Part shown: in pieces, positions 45,376-55,566 of the stretch | Layout: every line of letters starts with the position of its first letter | How positions within the stretch are numbered: the stretch's first letter is position 1 | Assembly: GCA_964623055.1 (NCBI GenBank) | Contig: CAZURK010000045.1 | Location: forward strand, 4,093-68,092 | Source of the DNA: JADHUC01 sp964623055 | GTDB taxonomy: Bacteria > Planctomycetota > Planctomycetia > Pirellulales > Pirellulaceae | DNA length: 64,000 nucleotides | Direction of reading: 5' to 3' | Translations under genes and position numbers: made by a program | Notes under the pieces: model-generated | The model's database searches: none | The model's input: the letters and a program-made list of their open reading frames with translations, nothing else | Told to the model about the DNA's origin: nothing

Positions 45376-46656
45376 ATGAACCGCATTGTCCTTTTCATTT
45401 GCATCACGCTCAACCCAGGCCTTTTCGCCATGGGCGATGCTGACGTGCCTGGCGATTGGCGGCGGAGTGAGCCGCTCAGCGCTATCTACCTGCCCACCAT
45501 CGACAGCAAGAACGATCGCTGCAACCAGCAGGTTGTCGGCATCGTAACCAGGGGCGGCTCCTATGTGGTCACATGGACGATGGCCAGTGAAGAGGGTAAA
45601 CCCGACCAGCGCGTTGTCATCAGCCGCAGCACGGACACCGGCAAGACCTGGAGTCCGCCCAAGCAGATCGACGGCCACACGCAGAGAAACCCCGGCGCCG
45701 CCTCGTATGGCGGGCTATTCCAGGTTCCGAAAAGCGGCCGCATTTACTGCTTCTACTTGAAGAACGATCCCAACGTCATCACCGTTCGGCGCGACGTTAC
45801 CGGCTGGCTCAAGTGGCAGTGCTCCGACGACGACGGCGTCACTTGGAGCCGCGTCGATGCTCGCTTTGACATGGGCCGGGGCGAATGGACGCCTGATGAT
45901 TCCGACATCCCCACCAGTTGGATCGGCATCTACTCGCCGCACGCAACCACTCAAGGAGACGTGCTCTTTTCCTTCGCTCGATACGGCTTGAAGAAGAAGG
46001 GCAACCAAGGCTATGGCAACTGGATGACTGAAGTCTATTTCCTGCGGCTCGACAACATCCTCACCGAACCCAATCCCGAAAAACTGACGTTTACCGTTTT
46101 ACCCAACGGGCCGCAGGGACTGCGGATTGAGCGCGCCGAAGGGATGTATTGGGGCAACGAACCTTCGTGGATCGAACTCAGCGACGGTCGCCTCATGACC
46201 GCCATCCGTACACGTAGCAATGCCGTTTACTACGCCCTGTCCAGCGACCAAGGCGAAACTTGGACGACGCCCAAGCCGCTTCGCTACCGCGATGGGGGCA
46301 AACCGGTCCTCAACCCAAACGCGCCATGTCCCATGATCAAGCTCAGCGGCGGACAGATCGTGCTGTTCTTCTACAACGCCAAACAAGGCAACACATTCGG
46401 GCCGCGCAACCCGATTTGGATTACCGTCGGCCGGGAAACTCTCGATGCCCGGCAACCCGTCACTTTTGACGAACCGGTGAAATTCATGGAAGTGAAGGAC
46501 GCCCCACCCCTGGGCTCGACTTACATCCAAATCGCCTCGTACTCCTCCCTGGTCGAGCACGACGGCCAGGTGCTGCTTTTCTACAACGACTGCAAGCATT
46601 GGGTGCTTTTCAAGCACGTGCCCCGCGAACTGCTGACCGTAGACGCCAAGCCTTGA
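45376..46656 (+). CDS. Secreted sialidase-like BNR protein
   Basis: I choose ATG 45376 (426 residues) because a signal peptide (IVLFICITLNPGLFA) follows at once; ATGs upstream at 45361 and further are possible. Three Asp-box motifs are plain: STDTGKTW (near 75), SDDDGVTW (near 150) and SSDQGETW (near 290). The blades between carry RVVISR, FQVPKSGRIYCFY and LIKLSGGQIVLFF-like strands. This is a six-bladed sialidase fold; the usual arginine triad is not confirmed, so it may act on another glycan. It seems intact, unlike its neighbours. Confidence 0.85.
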   Translation: MNRIVLFICITLNPGLFAMGDADVPGDWRRSEPLSAIYLPTIDSKNDRCNQQVVGIVTRGGSYVVTWTMASEEGKPDQRVVISRSTDTGKTWSPPKQIDGHTQRNPGAASYGGLFQVPKSGRIYCFYLKNDPNVITVRRDVTGWLKWQCSDDDGVTWSRVDARFDMGRGEWTPDDSDIPTSWIGIYSPHATTQGDVLFSFARYGLKKKGNQGYGNWMTEVYFLRLDNILTEPNPEKLTFTVLPNGPQGLRIERAEGMYWGNEPSWIELSDGRLMTAIRTRSNAVYYALSSDQGETWTTPKPLRYRDGGKPVLNPNAPCPMIKLSGGQIVLFFYNAKQGNTFGPRNPIWITVGRETLDARQPVTFDEPVKFMEVKDAPPLGSTYIQIASYSSLVEHDGQVLLFYNDCKHWVLFKHVPRELLTVDAKP

Positions 46657-46727
46657 ACGAAAGGGCGTCCGGATCGAAGAGCCATTGCCCGGCGCGTTGG
46701 GTCGTGCTTCTGATACTTCCGTAAGCC

Positions 46728-48224
46728 TCAGACGTCTTCCGGCTTGGGCACCACAAACGGGGCCCGGTACTCCCGCGTCAGCATCGCATTGGCTTCGTCG
46801 TTGTCGATGAACGTTTCCGACTCCGGATCGAACTTCAACAGCGGACCGATCGAGAATGGTGTTCGGTCGAGATCGACGCCGTACTTCTCGGTCTTCTCCA
46901 CAATTCGTTCGAGGGTCGACACGTTGTCGTCGAGGCTCTTGATCCGCTTGACCCGCTCTGTCAGGTCGGCGACCGAGATCTTATCCTCTTCGCCCAGGTA
47001 GTAGGAGATGTTGCCGATATGACTCAGGCCCGCCGAGAGGTGGCCGCAGCGTGCATCCGAATTCAGGAGCGACGGATCGTCCGCGACGACGGCATCCAGG
47101 AAGTTCGCAAAATGGTTCCCGCTGCCCTTGAACTCCTCGGTCTTATTCCCCTCCAGATCGAACGCGGCCGAGTAGCCGTAAGAGGACTGTACGACGTATC
47201 CTTTGCTACCGTGAGAAATCACGCCCACCTTGGCGCCGCGAACCGCTGGCGTATCAAGCCCGTAGGTTTCGAACACGATGCACTTATCGCCGTAATCGTA
47301 TGTGGTGGTCTCGATGTTGCCCGTGTCGCCGGCATCGACAAAATTCGGATCGTTGTTTTCGATGTCGTACCCAAGTCGACCGCCCCAGGTGATCACCGAA
47401 TTGGGGAATCGGTCGATCGCCAGATGCCAGCGTGCGATATCCGTTTGATGCGGCCCCTGATTGCCCAGGTCGCCGTTTCCGTACAACCGCTGCCAGTGCC
47501 AGTCGTAATGGAATCTGGGCCGAGTCGGCGGCGTCAACGGCGCCGGACCACTCCACAGATTGTAGTTCACCTCTTTCGGAACTTCATACGTTCCCAGCGG
47601 TCCGATCGACTTGCGGCGTCGATAGCAGAGTCCTCTAGCGAATTTGACTTCGCCAATCCCGCCCTCATGGATGAACCGGACCGCGTTGATGTTGGAAGGG
47701 TTCGAGCGACATTGCGTTCCCACCTGGCAACACCTTTTGTACTTCAACGCGGCAGCCACCAACGCTTGACCTTCGTGGACATTGTGAGAGATCGGCTTCT
47801 CCAGATAGCAGTGCTTATTCGCCTGCATCGCCCAGACACCACAAAGCGCGTGCCAATGGTTGGACGACGCGTTGCTGACCACGTCCACGGCCGCATCGTC
47901 CAAGGCCTCTCGCATGTCGATCACGAACTTCGGCCGGACGCCGTTCTGTTTCTCCGCGATCTGGTCGCACTTCGCCTCCTTCGTCGAGTCTGGGTCGCAG
48001 AGGTAGCGAATCTCCGTGCGGGGGTCGTTGAGCCATTCTTTGCAGTGACTTCCCCATCCGCGACCACCGATGCCCACCACGCAGACCCCGATCTTCTCAT
48101 TCGCGCTCGTCCGGGCCGCAGCCTGTTGCGGAAGAATGCTGCCAACTCCAGCCGCAGCAGCACCGGCCGCCGTAACGGCAAACATCGAGTCTTCCAGAAA
48201 ACGTCGTCGTGAAATGCGGGACAC
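46728..48224 (-). CDS. Tat-exported Gfo/Idh/MocA family oxidoreductase
   Basis: The start is GTG 48224, six bases after GGGAG, giving 498 residues; the frame extends 12 codons further without a better site. A Tat signal (SRRRFLEDSMF) is followed by the NAD-binding fold (IGVCVVGIGGRGWGSH near 47). VVSNASSNHWHALCGVWAM and KHCYLEKPISHNVHEGQALV (near 145) give the conserved EKP lysine, and LGNQGPHQTDIARWHL (near 265) the catalytic histidine region. These enzymes oxidise or reduce sugars or cyclitols using NAD(P) carried out by Tat. The substrate is unknown. It is intact. Confidence 0.88.
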   Translation of the reverse strand: MSRISRRRFLEDSMFAVTAAGAAAAGVGSILPQQAAARTSANEKIGVCVVGIGGRGWGSHCKEWLNDPRTEIRYLCDPDSTKEAKCDQIAEKQNGVRPKFVIDMREALDDAAVDVVSNASSNHWHALCGVWAMQANKHCYLEKPISHNVHEGQALVAAALKYKRCCQVGTQCRSNPSNINAVRFIHEGGIGEVKFARGLCYRRRKSIGPLGTYEVPKEVNYNLWSGPAPLTPPTRPRFHYDWHWQRLYGNGDLGNQGPHQTDIARWHLAIDRFPNSVITWGGRLGYDIENNDPNFVDAGDTGNIETTTYDYGDKCIVFETYGLDTPAVRGAKVGVISHGSKGYVVQSSYGYSAAFDLEGNKTEEFKGSGNHFANFLDAVVADDPSLLNSDARCGHLSAGLSHIGNISYYLGEEDKISVADLTERVKRIKSLDDNVSTLERIVEKTEKYGVDLDRTPFSIGPLLKFDPESETFIDNDEANAMLTREYRAPFVVPKPEDV

Positions 48225-48371
48225 GATATTCTCCCATGGATGAAACGGGGGTGGTGGCATCTACAATTTGACAGTCTACCTTGCAGCAATCCGCGTTTCA
48301 ACTTCGCTGCGAATTCCGGTCGTGTGTGATTTTCTGTGGCCCGCGCTCGGCGAGTCAGGCGGACATTCGGT

Positions 48372-50775
48372 TCAACGAAACTCCACGCTGGCCACTGGGT
48401 CAGGGCTTAGCGTGAGGGTGACTTGGCTGGCGTTCCGTTTGGTCTCGAGCGGCTTGTGGTCGCCGACCAGCGAGATTCTTTTCGGGTTGCCGAGGTGATT
48501 GTCGTTGAGCGAGATGGTCAACTCACCCGGCTTGAATCCTGCGGCGCCGGCGGTCTGATCGATCACGTGCAGCACGCGCGCATCGTCGACTTCGGTCAGG
48601 ATGGTGCGGTAGCGGTCGCGGGCCTCGTCGCTGCAGACGAGCGTCGGCTCGTCGGCGATCAGGCGTCGCAGGCCGGTCCAGAGCGGGTCGTCGGCCCTGA
48701 ACGCCCCTTCGCTGGTCGCGATCAAGATCGCCTCGCCTTTGCCGTAAACGTTACGCAGAATGGCGGGTGGGCCCGTCTTGCCCATCGTGGCCTGGGGCTT
48801 GGCCGTGGTCGGTTCAAGCACAAGCGCCATCGGCGGGAACTCGACGGACAGCCCCTCGAACGCCGCTTGCAGTTCCGGCGTCAGGTTGGTTAGCGGCAGC
48901 GGCTGGAGCTGGTTGAGGGCGTGGTTGCGGCCGGTGGTGTCGACGACGCGGATCGCCTCGACGTCGGCCCATTGCCGTTCTTGTCCCTGGTAGAGTTCGC
49001 GGAGAATCTTGACGCGGATTCTGTCGGTGCGCATCGGCGTGGCGAGCGAAACGGAGATTGTTCTGGCCGTTGTGTCGCGCACCGACTCGATTAGCTTCCA
49101 GTCCTTACCATCGTGGGCTTCGATGTCGAGGTCCTTGATCTGGTAAGGGCCGCCGCGGTTGATTACTTCGACCTGGGCCACGTTGGTCGGTTCGGCGAGC
49201 GTGATCTCGGCCCAGTGGGGCATCGGCTTTCCGTCCGAGGCCCAAGAGGTTGACAGCCCGTCGACGACATGTTCGGCCGCAAAGTTCTGCGGGTCTTCCG
49301 GATACACCGAATCGGTTTCGACCTTCACCAGAGCCTGCGGTTTGGGAAAGTCGAACTCTCCCTCGTGCCGCGCGCCGAAGAGGTCGGCCAAGACGTATTG
49401 TGGCCGGCGGACGCCCAAGGCGTCGGTCATCGAGGCGTGGCCGAAGGCGATCAGCCGGCCGCCTTGCTTGACGTACTGTCGCAGTTGATCGGCGCGGACT
49501 TGGTCCAGTGGTGCTCGCTCGGGGAGGATGACGGCCCGATAGCCATCGAGCGACTCGGGCCAACTTCCGCCGCCTTCAGTGGCCAGCAATACGTGGCCGA
49601 ACGCGCCGGCTCGATCAAGTGAGTTCTTGACGGCGAAGGCCTGGTCGATGACGCCGAGCGGGCGGCCGACGTAACGCCGCCAAGGCGTGCCGCCGCCGCT
49701 AAGGCTCGGCCCGTCGGCAGCCGGCGCGCCGAGCACAATGCCCACGTCGCTGAAAGGCCGCGCGCCCTTGAGCACTCGTTCCGTGGTTCTGAACCACGCT
49801 CCGATCGCCTTGGCCCTTTGCAGGTCTTCGCCGAACACGCCCGAGTGGTCGGGCGTAAGGGCCATGAAGACGTTGGCTCCCTGACACAGGGCAATCGCGG
49901 CGGCGGCAATGGCCTGTTTCTCCGTCATCGAGGCCGGCGGGGCTTTGTCTTCCAGGGGAGTGAACCAGGAACTGCACAAAAGCAGTCCGACCTCGGTCGG
50001 TTTGTCCAGCACCCAGGCCATCCGTGCCAGTCGATCGTTCGCACGGAAGCTGTGGCCTTCGTCGCTGCTGTAGTCAAGTCGAGTGCCGATCCATTTGTTC
50101 CATACGCCCGAGACCGATCTTTCGCATTGGACGGCGCCCACGTTGCACGTGAACACACAGTCCGGTTGATGTTCGCGAGCGATCCGTCGCACCTCGTCCA
50201 AATAGCCGGCCATGGTTCGCGCGTTGAATTCGAACAACTGGGTTCCCGTGGCCTGGTCGAAGGGAACACCGAACATCTTCTGAAAACCCTGCGCGGTCCA
50301 TTTGCTCGATGTGTTGAGTCGTTCCTCGAAGATATCGAACCAGACGCCATCGATGCGTCCGTAGTTGGTCATCAGCTCGCGGAACTGCTCGACCGACTTC
50401 TTGCGAAACGGCGAATGGAGCGTTTGATACCGCGTCGGCCACCTCGCGGACGAAGTCGCGTTTGGTCTTGTAGCCGGTGGTCTTCGTGTCATGGAAGACG
50501 AAACCGTCGATCCACTTGTCGTAGAAGATCAAGTACGTCGCCCCGGCCTCCTTGAAATCGGTCACCCAGCGGTCGGCATCCATCTTGTTGCCGAGCCCTT
50601 TCTCCCACTCGTGGACCGTATAAGGTTTGAGCGGCTCATAGATGTAGCCGGTCATCACGCCCAGCATGGGCGAGCGATACCACGTATCTTTCTCCGCGGC
50701 AAATGCGTTGGATACGAACATGACACTCAATGCGACTGATACACTTGTCGCTAACACTCTTAGAGTCAGTCTCAT
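48372..50775 (-). pseudogene. GH29 alpha-L-fucosidase-like gene with internal deletion and frameshift
   Basis: A signal peptide (LATSVSVALSVMFVSNAFA) and GH29 opening (DADRWVTDFKEAGATYLIFY, RDFVREVADA) run in one frame to about 50432. The continuation RYQTLHSPFRKKSVEQFREL is in another frame. Family members have some 30-60 residues between these blocks, so bases were lost as well. The second part keeps the nucleophile motif GRIDGVWFD, a GATase-like domain (YRAVILPERAPLDQVRADQL) and a F5/8-type C domain (about 430-560 of that frame, HWAEITLAEPTNVAQVEVIN). Only a repair of the deletion would restore function. Confidence 0.75.
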
Positions 50776-50778
50776 CGT

Positions 50779-50964
50779 TCAATCCTGTTCCAATGCAAAG
50801 GATCGATTGCGGTGGTTGATATGTAGGTGGCAATCGATGATCGACAGAGGCTTGTCCTGGCCGAGCGCAAGCGCGCGGGAGGCGCCGAGCCAAGCAGCGC
50901 CACCAATCGAACCAGTGACCGCCAAAAAGCGGCGCCTCGAGATACCTGTTGTTCTTGCGTTCAT
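50779..50964 (-). pseudogene. N-terminal fragment of a Tat-exported amidohydrolase
   Basis: The ATG at 50964 starts a Tat signal (ISRRRFLAVTGSIGGAA) and the first strand of a TIM-barrel amidohydrolase with its metal motif (SIIDCHLHINH). The frame then changes within a few residues and stops, 61 codons in total. The rest of the enzyme is not present; the next sequence is the start of the GH29 gene four bases on. Confidence 0.65.
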
Positions 50965-50987
50965 CTTTGACCATCCCTTTGCGAGTT

Positions 50988-51959
50988 CTATTCGTCCGCT
51001 GTCAGCTCCCATAGTCTAACGGTGTCATCCAGTTTGGCGGTGACCAAAGTTCTGCCGTTTGGAGAAAACGCCACGGATTTGACGAGGCTCATCGTATCCC
51101 GGAGAGTTGCCCGCTGTTGACCTGCGTTCACATCCCACAGCTTCACGGCCTCGTCGCCACTGCCTGAGGCCGATAGGCTGCCATGCGGCGAGAATGCCAC
51201 GCAATACACTGTTCCGTTATGGCCGTCGAGGACAGCGCGCGGCTTCGCCGCCGCCACATCCCACAGTCTAACCGTTCGGTCGCCACCGGTCGACGCCAAC
51301 AGTTTCCCGTCCGGGGAAAACGTAACGGCCCAGACCTCATCTTCATGTCCCTCCAAGGTCACTCGCTCTTCACCGTTGGTCGCATCCCAGAGTCGTATCG
51401 TCCCATCCCAACTGGCCGAGGCAACCGTCACGCCGTCCGCTCGAAACGCGACCGAGGAGACCGGGGCTTGGTGTCCCTTGAAAACGGCCTGTTCTTTACC
51501 TGTCGCCGCGTCCCAGAGCCGCACTGTCGCGTCGTCGCTTCCGGTGACCACGGTTCTTCCATCGGGCGCGAAAGCCACGCCCATGACCCGGCCGGTGTGG
51601 CCTTGCATACCGGCCAGCTCGCGGCCGGTCTTCAGGTCCCACAGCTTTCCTTCGGCTCTTCTGAGGTTGCCGTGGCCTCCCACCGCCGCCAGTCGTGTGC
51701 CGTCGCTTGAAAAGGCCACGCAATAGACGCCATTCCGATGGCCCTCGAGGACCATTCGTTCGCTCAGCCGGATCAGTGAGTCGAGGGGGGAATTCAACCG
51801 CCGGGCTGTCACCTCGATGACGATTTCATCACCCGCAATTCCATCAAAGCGAAACACATCGACATCATCCGCCGTTTCGATGAGGCCATTAATGATTAGC
51901 GGCAGGTCCGCGTGTTGCGCGCATTCCATCGTATCGCTCGCGCGTCGGCTCCGATTCAC
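50988..51959 (-). pseudogene. WD40-repeat protein with PPC domain, N-terminus missing
   Basis: The frame contains the end of a pre-peptidase C-terminal (PPC) domain (ADDVDVFRFDGIAGDEIVIE, about residues 28-60) and six WD40 repeats, each with a GH and WD pair (for example TVRLWDAATGKEQ, TIRLWDATNGEER, TVRLWDVAAAKPR). Intact relatives have a signal peptide and other domains first; here the first residues come from the joined DUF1501 fragment. The repeats are close to each other in sequence. It is probably an exported scaffold remnant. Confidence 0.72.
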
Positions 51960-52516
51960 TGGAGAGATCGAAGACCTTGATCCCGTCGCCGAGAATCAAT
52001 TTGTAGGCGTTTTCATTGCAGGAATCAATTTGCCCGAGCAGCGGGGCTTCCGGCGCGGCCAAGCACATCAAGGGAATCGAGGAGCCTGCGACGTTCCTGG
52101 TGTCGTTGCTTCGAGACACCTTCCACAACGAATCCCGATACGAGAAACGGATTCTTGTTGGGATCACCGCCCGTTACGAAGGGCTTGTACTTCGAGCCGA
52201 GAAAGCCAGCTTCGGAGAACCGGCCCTGAGGCGATGTCAGGACAATGTAGGGCGGAATCGACCCCTCGTAACCATGGTCGCGGCCCGCGTTCGGTTTCGG
52301 ATCGAATGTGTCGAGGTGGCTCGGCCCACCCGCCATCCAAATCTGAATGACCGATTTGGCTCGTGCCCCTTTCGTCGTGGTTGGCAAAGGTTTGGAAGCA
52401 GTCTCGGCACCGGAAGCACCAAACGCCGCAAGCCCCATCGCTCCAAGGCCCTGAGCGAGAACCTGGCGTCGACTCGGCGCGAGTGTTCTTATTGAATCAT
52501 GCATTGTTTTCTTCAC
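51940..52516 (-). pseudogene. DUF1501 protein fragment, frameshifted and truncated
   Basis: The start at 52516 opens a Tat signal (SRRQVLAQGLGAMGLAAFG) and the DUF1501 hallmark IQIWMAGGPSHLDTFDPKP. The first frame runs to 52025, but homology moves to another frame near 52040 (CNENAYKLILGDGIKVFDLS), a one-base shift. It ends at TRERYDG (about 51935), where the PPC-WD40 fragment begins. DUF1501 proteins are exported by Tat and almost always encoded next to a DUF1553 gene, as here. Confidence 0.75.
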
Positions 52517-52551
52517 GCTTGAACATAGTCAGCGTCATTGTGCCGGAACAC

Positions 52552-52735
52552 TCAGTGTCGCCACGAAAACTCTTTGCTGCTAATCAGGGCCCACACTAGA
52601 TCTTGTGTAGCCTCTATTCTCCGATTTGTCTTGGAACCGTAGAACTCTTCCACGGCCTGCAGTTCCGAGGCCGTGGGATAGCGTGACAAGATGCTCAGCC
52701 AAAGCAAGCGAATCGGGGCCGTATCCATGGTTCCA
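52552..52735 (-). pseudogene. C-terminal end of a DUF1553 protein
   Basis: The last 60 codons of an open frame read IRLLWLSILSRYPTASELQA and end LVWALISSKEFSW, the standard C-terminus of DUF1553 proteins. The upstream part of the same frame belongs to a different protein. It is followed 35 bp on by the DUF1501 fragment, the normal order for this pair. Confidence 0.75.
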
Positions 52736-54353
52736 GCCGCCAAGGGCAACTTGCGAATCTCGTCGAGGGTGACCAAGTTGTGCCCCACGAGCGACGGAAG
52801 ATCGACGCGGCCGAGCTTGATCGCGAACGGCACGCCCCACATCGTCAGTGCGTTCAGTTGGCCCAGGTACTCCGACGCGCCGCGGATCTTGAACTTCTCG
52901 GAATCGGGGGTGAAGTCGATGTGCGGGGGAACGGCCGGCACGTAGCATGCCGTCCCCGGCCGCCCCAGCTCGCGCGAGGCATCCCGCCATGCACGATCAA
53001 ACGTAAGCATTGCCTGGGCCATCTGATGGGCCGTGAACTGGTTGTGCGGCTCGTTGTTCATGTCAACGACGCAATCGGGCCAAAGCGACTCGACTCGCGA
53101 GGCCGGTAACCGCGAGAACTCCTGGAAGGCTCGCTTACACCGTTCGCACACGCAGCCTCGTTTCTCGAACATGTGCGGCTCCCAGTTCTCCTCAATCCAG
53201 TCGGTGGTATCGAGCTTCTTTGCAGCCTGTTCTTTGATCAGGGGAAAGAGATCCGGCGAGGCGAGCAGCGTGGGACAGAGGGTGTATTGGGCGACCTGCC
53301 GGCCCTTGGCGAATTTCGGATGGAACTGAAACCGGCCCGCTTCCGGCACCCGGCTCCACACCCGGTTGTCGTAGGCCGCAAAAGTGAACCCGTTGCCTGC
53401 GTACCGGGTGCCCCCGTTTTGCACTGTCAACATTCCGTGCTTTCGGGCATGGCGATACACTTCCGGACCCACGGCACCCCAGATCGCGTTGAAGCCCAGG
53501 TCATGATGTAAACGCCGTCGATGGAGAGGTGGTACTCATTCTCCATCAGCAGCTCGTACGGATTCAGGGCGTAGAGCAGCGGCCCTTCGCGAAACATCTC
53601 GTCCCAAGGCAGCAGGGCGTACCGGTAACCCAGCACGTCGGACGGTAAACCTGTCGCTGAAGGCACATACCGCTTGCTCCTGTCGACCTTGGTTTCCTGG
53701 ACGCGGAACCGGCTCAGCATTACGCCGATCTCGTCGCAGCCGACGTGGCCGGGATTGATCCCCGCATCGTTCTGCCCCAGCGGATACGTCTTGATCATGA
53801 CGTACCGCCCTTTGGTGCGAATCGGACCCGAACTCCAGAGTTTTACCCCCGTGAAGAACTTGGCCAACTGAGAGCGGTCCTTCAGGTCGGGCGGATCCCA
53901 CGTGTTCTTCGCTTCGGCGGCCCGGTAGAATGTTTCCCCGTCGTCGCTGACGTAGTACTCCTGTTTGAGCGGTTGGACCGAGCGATGGGCGTTGCTTTCG
54001 TGGCGAGCCCATATCTCGCCGATCGGCTGCACCTGGCCCAGGTCGACAACGATTTCCAATGTCGTCGCGTTGCTGAAAACGACCGCTTCGTGGTCCATCA
54101 CGAACAATTCGGTCTTGGCAAACTTGCCGTCGGTCAACAGGCGGTCAGTATCTGGCAGCGGCACGCCCCGCTGCTCGTAGAGCCAAAACTTGACCGTCGG
54201 CCAGACGCTGAACGTATACGGCCTGCCCAGCGCGAGGTTCTTGCCTTTGGCGACATCGCTGGGATGCCGCTCCTCCGTCGCTGCCTGTACGCTGGTCGCA
54301 ACGGCCAGAAACAACACGATTACCTTGAGTCCTGCGGCACGAAAGTGTTTCAT
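52736..54353 (-). pseudogene. DUF4838-like secreted protein, frameshifted, fused to DUF1553 end
   Basis: A signal peptide (GLKVIVLFLAVATSVQA) starts at 54353. The first frame holds a discoidin-like domain (LEIVVDLGQVQPIGEIWARH) and continues to about 53497; the second frame takes over (GFNAIWGAVGPEVYRHARKH), so one base was lost in CCTGGGCTTC. The second part has ENWEPHMFEKRGCVCERCKRA-type motifs of DUF4838-like glycosidase relatives and VVDMNNEPH. Near 52735 the frame passes without a break into the DUF1553 end. The intact protein would be longer. Confidence 0.65.
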
Positions 54354-54429
54354 AGGGCGCCTCGTAATGATCCTCTTAATCAAACCCGATTCGCGAAGTC
54401 AACGCAAGATCCGGCCGAACGCCCCGCAA

Positions 54430-54863
54430 ACGTTCGCAATCCGGTCAGCGCCGCGATTTTGTTCGATTCGGCAGCCACGAATATCCGCATTCGCAACAAC
54501 ATCCTCGTTGGCAGCGACAAGTTTGGAATGCACATGTGGAACCGACCGGATTGGCCTCAGCCAGAGTCGCCTCCCCCGCGCAAAGTTACTCACAATCTGT
54601 TCTATGCCAACACCAAACAACTTACGTTGGGAGAACTTCCAATCCAAGCCGCTCCATTTTTCCTTTGTCCGCCGAAGGAGATCGATGACGAAGCCGATTT
54701 CGGGCTGCGCGACGATAGCCCAGCGCGAGACGCTGGTGTGGATACCGCTCGGCCACGAGCTGACGGCACAGCAAAAGATCTTGGCGCCTATGAGCACAGT
54801 TTGGCACGGTGGCAAGCGGGCATTGTTGTCACGCCTTCCTCAGAAAAAGAAACCATGCCATGA
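54430..54863 (+). pseudogene. C-terminal remnant of a beta-helix protein
   Basis: The recognisable part begins NVRNPVSAAILFDSAATNIR and reads IRNNILVGSDKFGMHMW, HNLFYANTKQLTLGE and ADFGLRDDSPARDAGVD, the usual C-terminal third of DUF1565-type beta-helix proteins. It ends AYEHSLARWQAGIVV at 54863. Nothing upstream encodes the N-terminal part; instead the start of the divergent DUF4838-like gene lies there. It resembles the gene at 1-1244. Confidence 0.7.
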
Positions 54864-55058
54864 GACGAATCGGAGACCAAGGAATGCCACGAAAGCTGAC
54901 GACGTTATTCGGTTTCATTCAGGCACCTTGGAGTCGTGCCGAGAACAGGTTGGTTTCTTGCTAGGAACAATAAGCGTGGCTGTTCTGACGGGTTCACGAT
55001 TCAGGCCGAGTAGGCGTCGGTGTGTCATCAGACCGAAGTACTTTCCGCGCAGTCAAAA

Positions 55059-55108
55059 CCTGCGGAAGTGTGGGACCTCCGCAGGCAAGCGCAAGTTGCT
55101 AACTTGCG
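55059..55108. repeat. Two adjacent hairpins H
   Basis: CCTGCGGA (55059-55066) pairs with TCCGCAGG (55078-55085), and CGCAAGTT-GCT-AACTTGCG (55090-55108) is a perfect 8-bp hairpin. Both are of REP-like type. Confidence 0.7.
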
Positions 55109-55279
55109 TCTGTGCGCTACCGAATGCACTTTGCGAATTGCCGTTTCCTGCATCGGTCGCGACTCCGACCATCCGACGCAGGCTGGGAGTGGACGCTTGA
55201 ACGCTTCGGTCGCAATCGCCTCGTTGAGTTGGTGGACCGTGGTTACTGACTCAGGACGGATACTCCTTGGGCAGTTAGC

Positions 55280-55468
55280 GACAACTACATCGGGCGGGAG
55301 AATCGGCTGTCTCGTGCACTCGCTCTGACGACACTGATCGGCTATCTTCGCTGCGCCAATTGCGGTCGATCGATGCTGTTGGACCGTTTCGCCGCGGGGC
55401 TCGCGACAGACTCCATGAACAGTGCAAAGATGCGACGTACGGCTACTGATTTTCCTTTCGCCGTCTAA
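55280..55468 (+). pseudogene. Possible zinc-ribbon fragment of a serine recombinase
   Basis: A frame without a start reads ALTTLIGYLRCANCGRSML and stops at 55468. The CxxC after a G-[YL]-[LV]-R pattern is like the zinc ribbon of large serine recombinases, but only half of the ribbon is present and the rest does not match. Low confidence. Confidence 0.3.
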
Positions 55469-55566
55469 CGCCGCGAATCAGGGGCCGACCGACAGGAAGG
55501 TCCCCGCACTTGAGGAAAGCCGTTACCGAGCGGTCAATAACCGGCCGCTAGAAAGACTCCTTTGTC

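Larger units (their letters stand above)
54864..55566. other. Gene-poor stretch with palindrome and recombinase-like trace
   Basis: No gene with a ribosome site is seen. Several short frames are open but lack family features. The stretch carries the hairpins at 55059-55108 and the possible recombinase trace at 55280-55468, and marks the border between the mosaic region and the helicase operon. Confidence 0.55.

Noticed and set aside
47019..48212. Plus-strand open frame of 397 codons
   Set aside because: It is antisense to the oxidoreductase, whose NAD-binding and EKP motifs are clear.
48372..50775. Programmed frameshift in the fucosidase gene
   Set aside because: Residues expected between the two blocks are missing, so it is a deletion rather than a recoding site.
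53745..54400. N-terminal part of a 372-codon plus-strand frame
   Set aside because: This part is antisense to the DUF4838-like gene; only the end after 54430 has beta-helix sequence.
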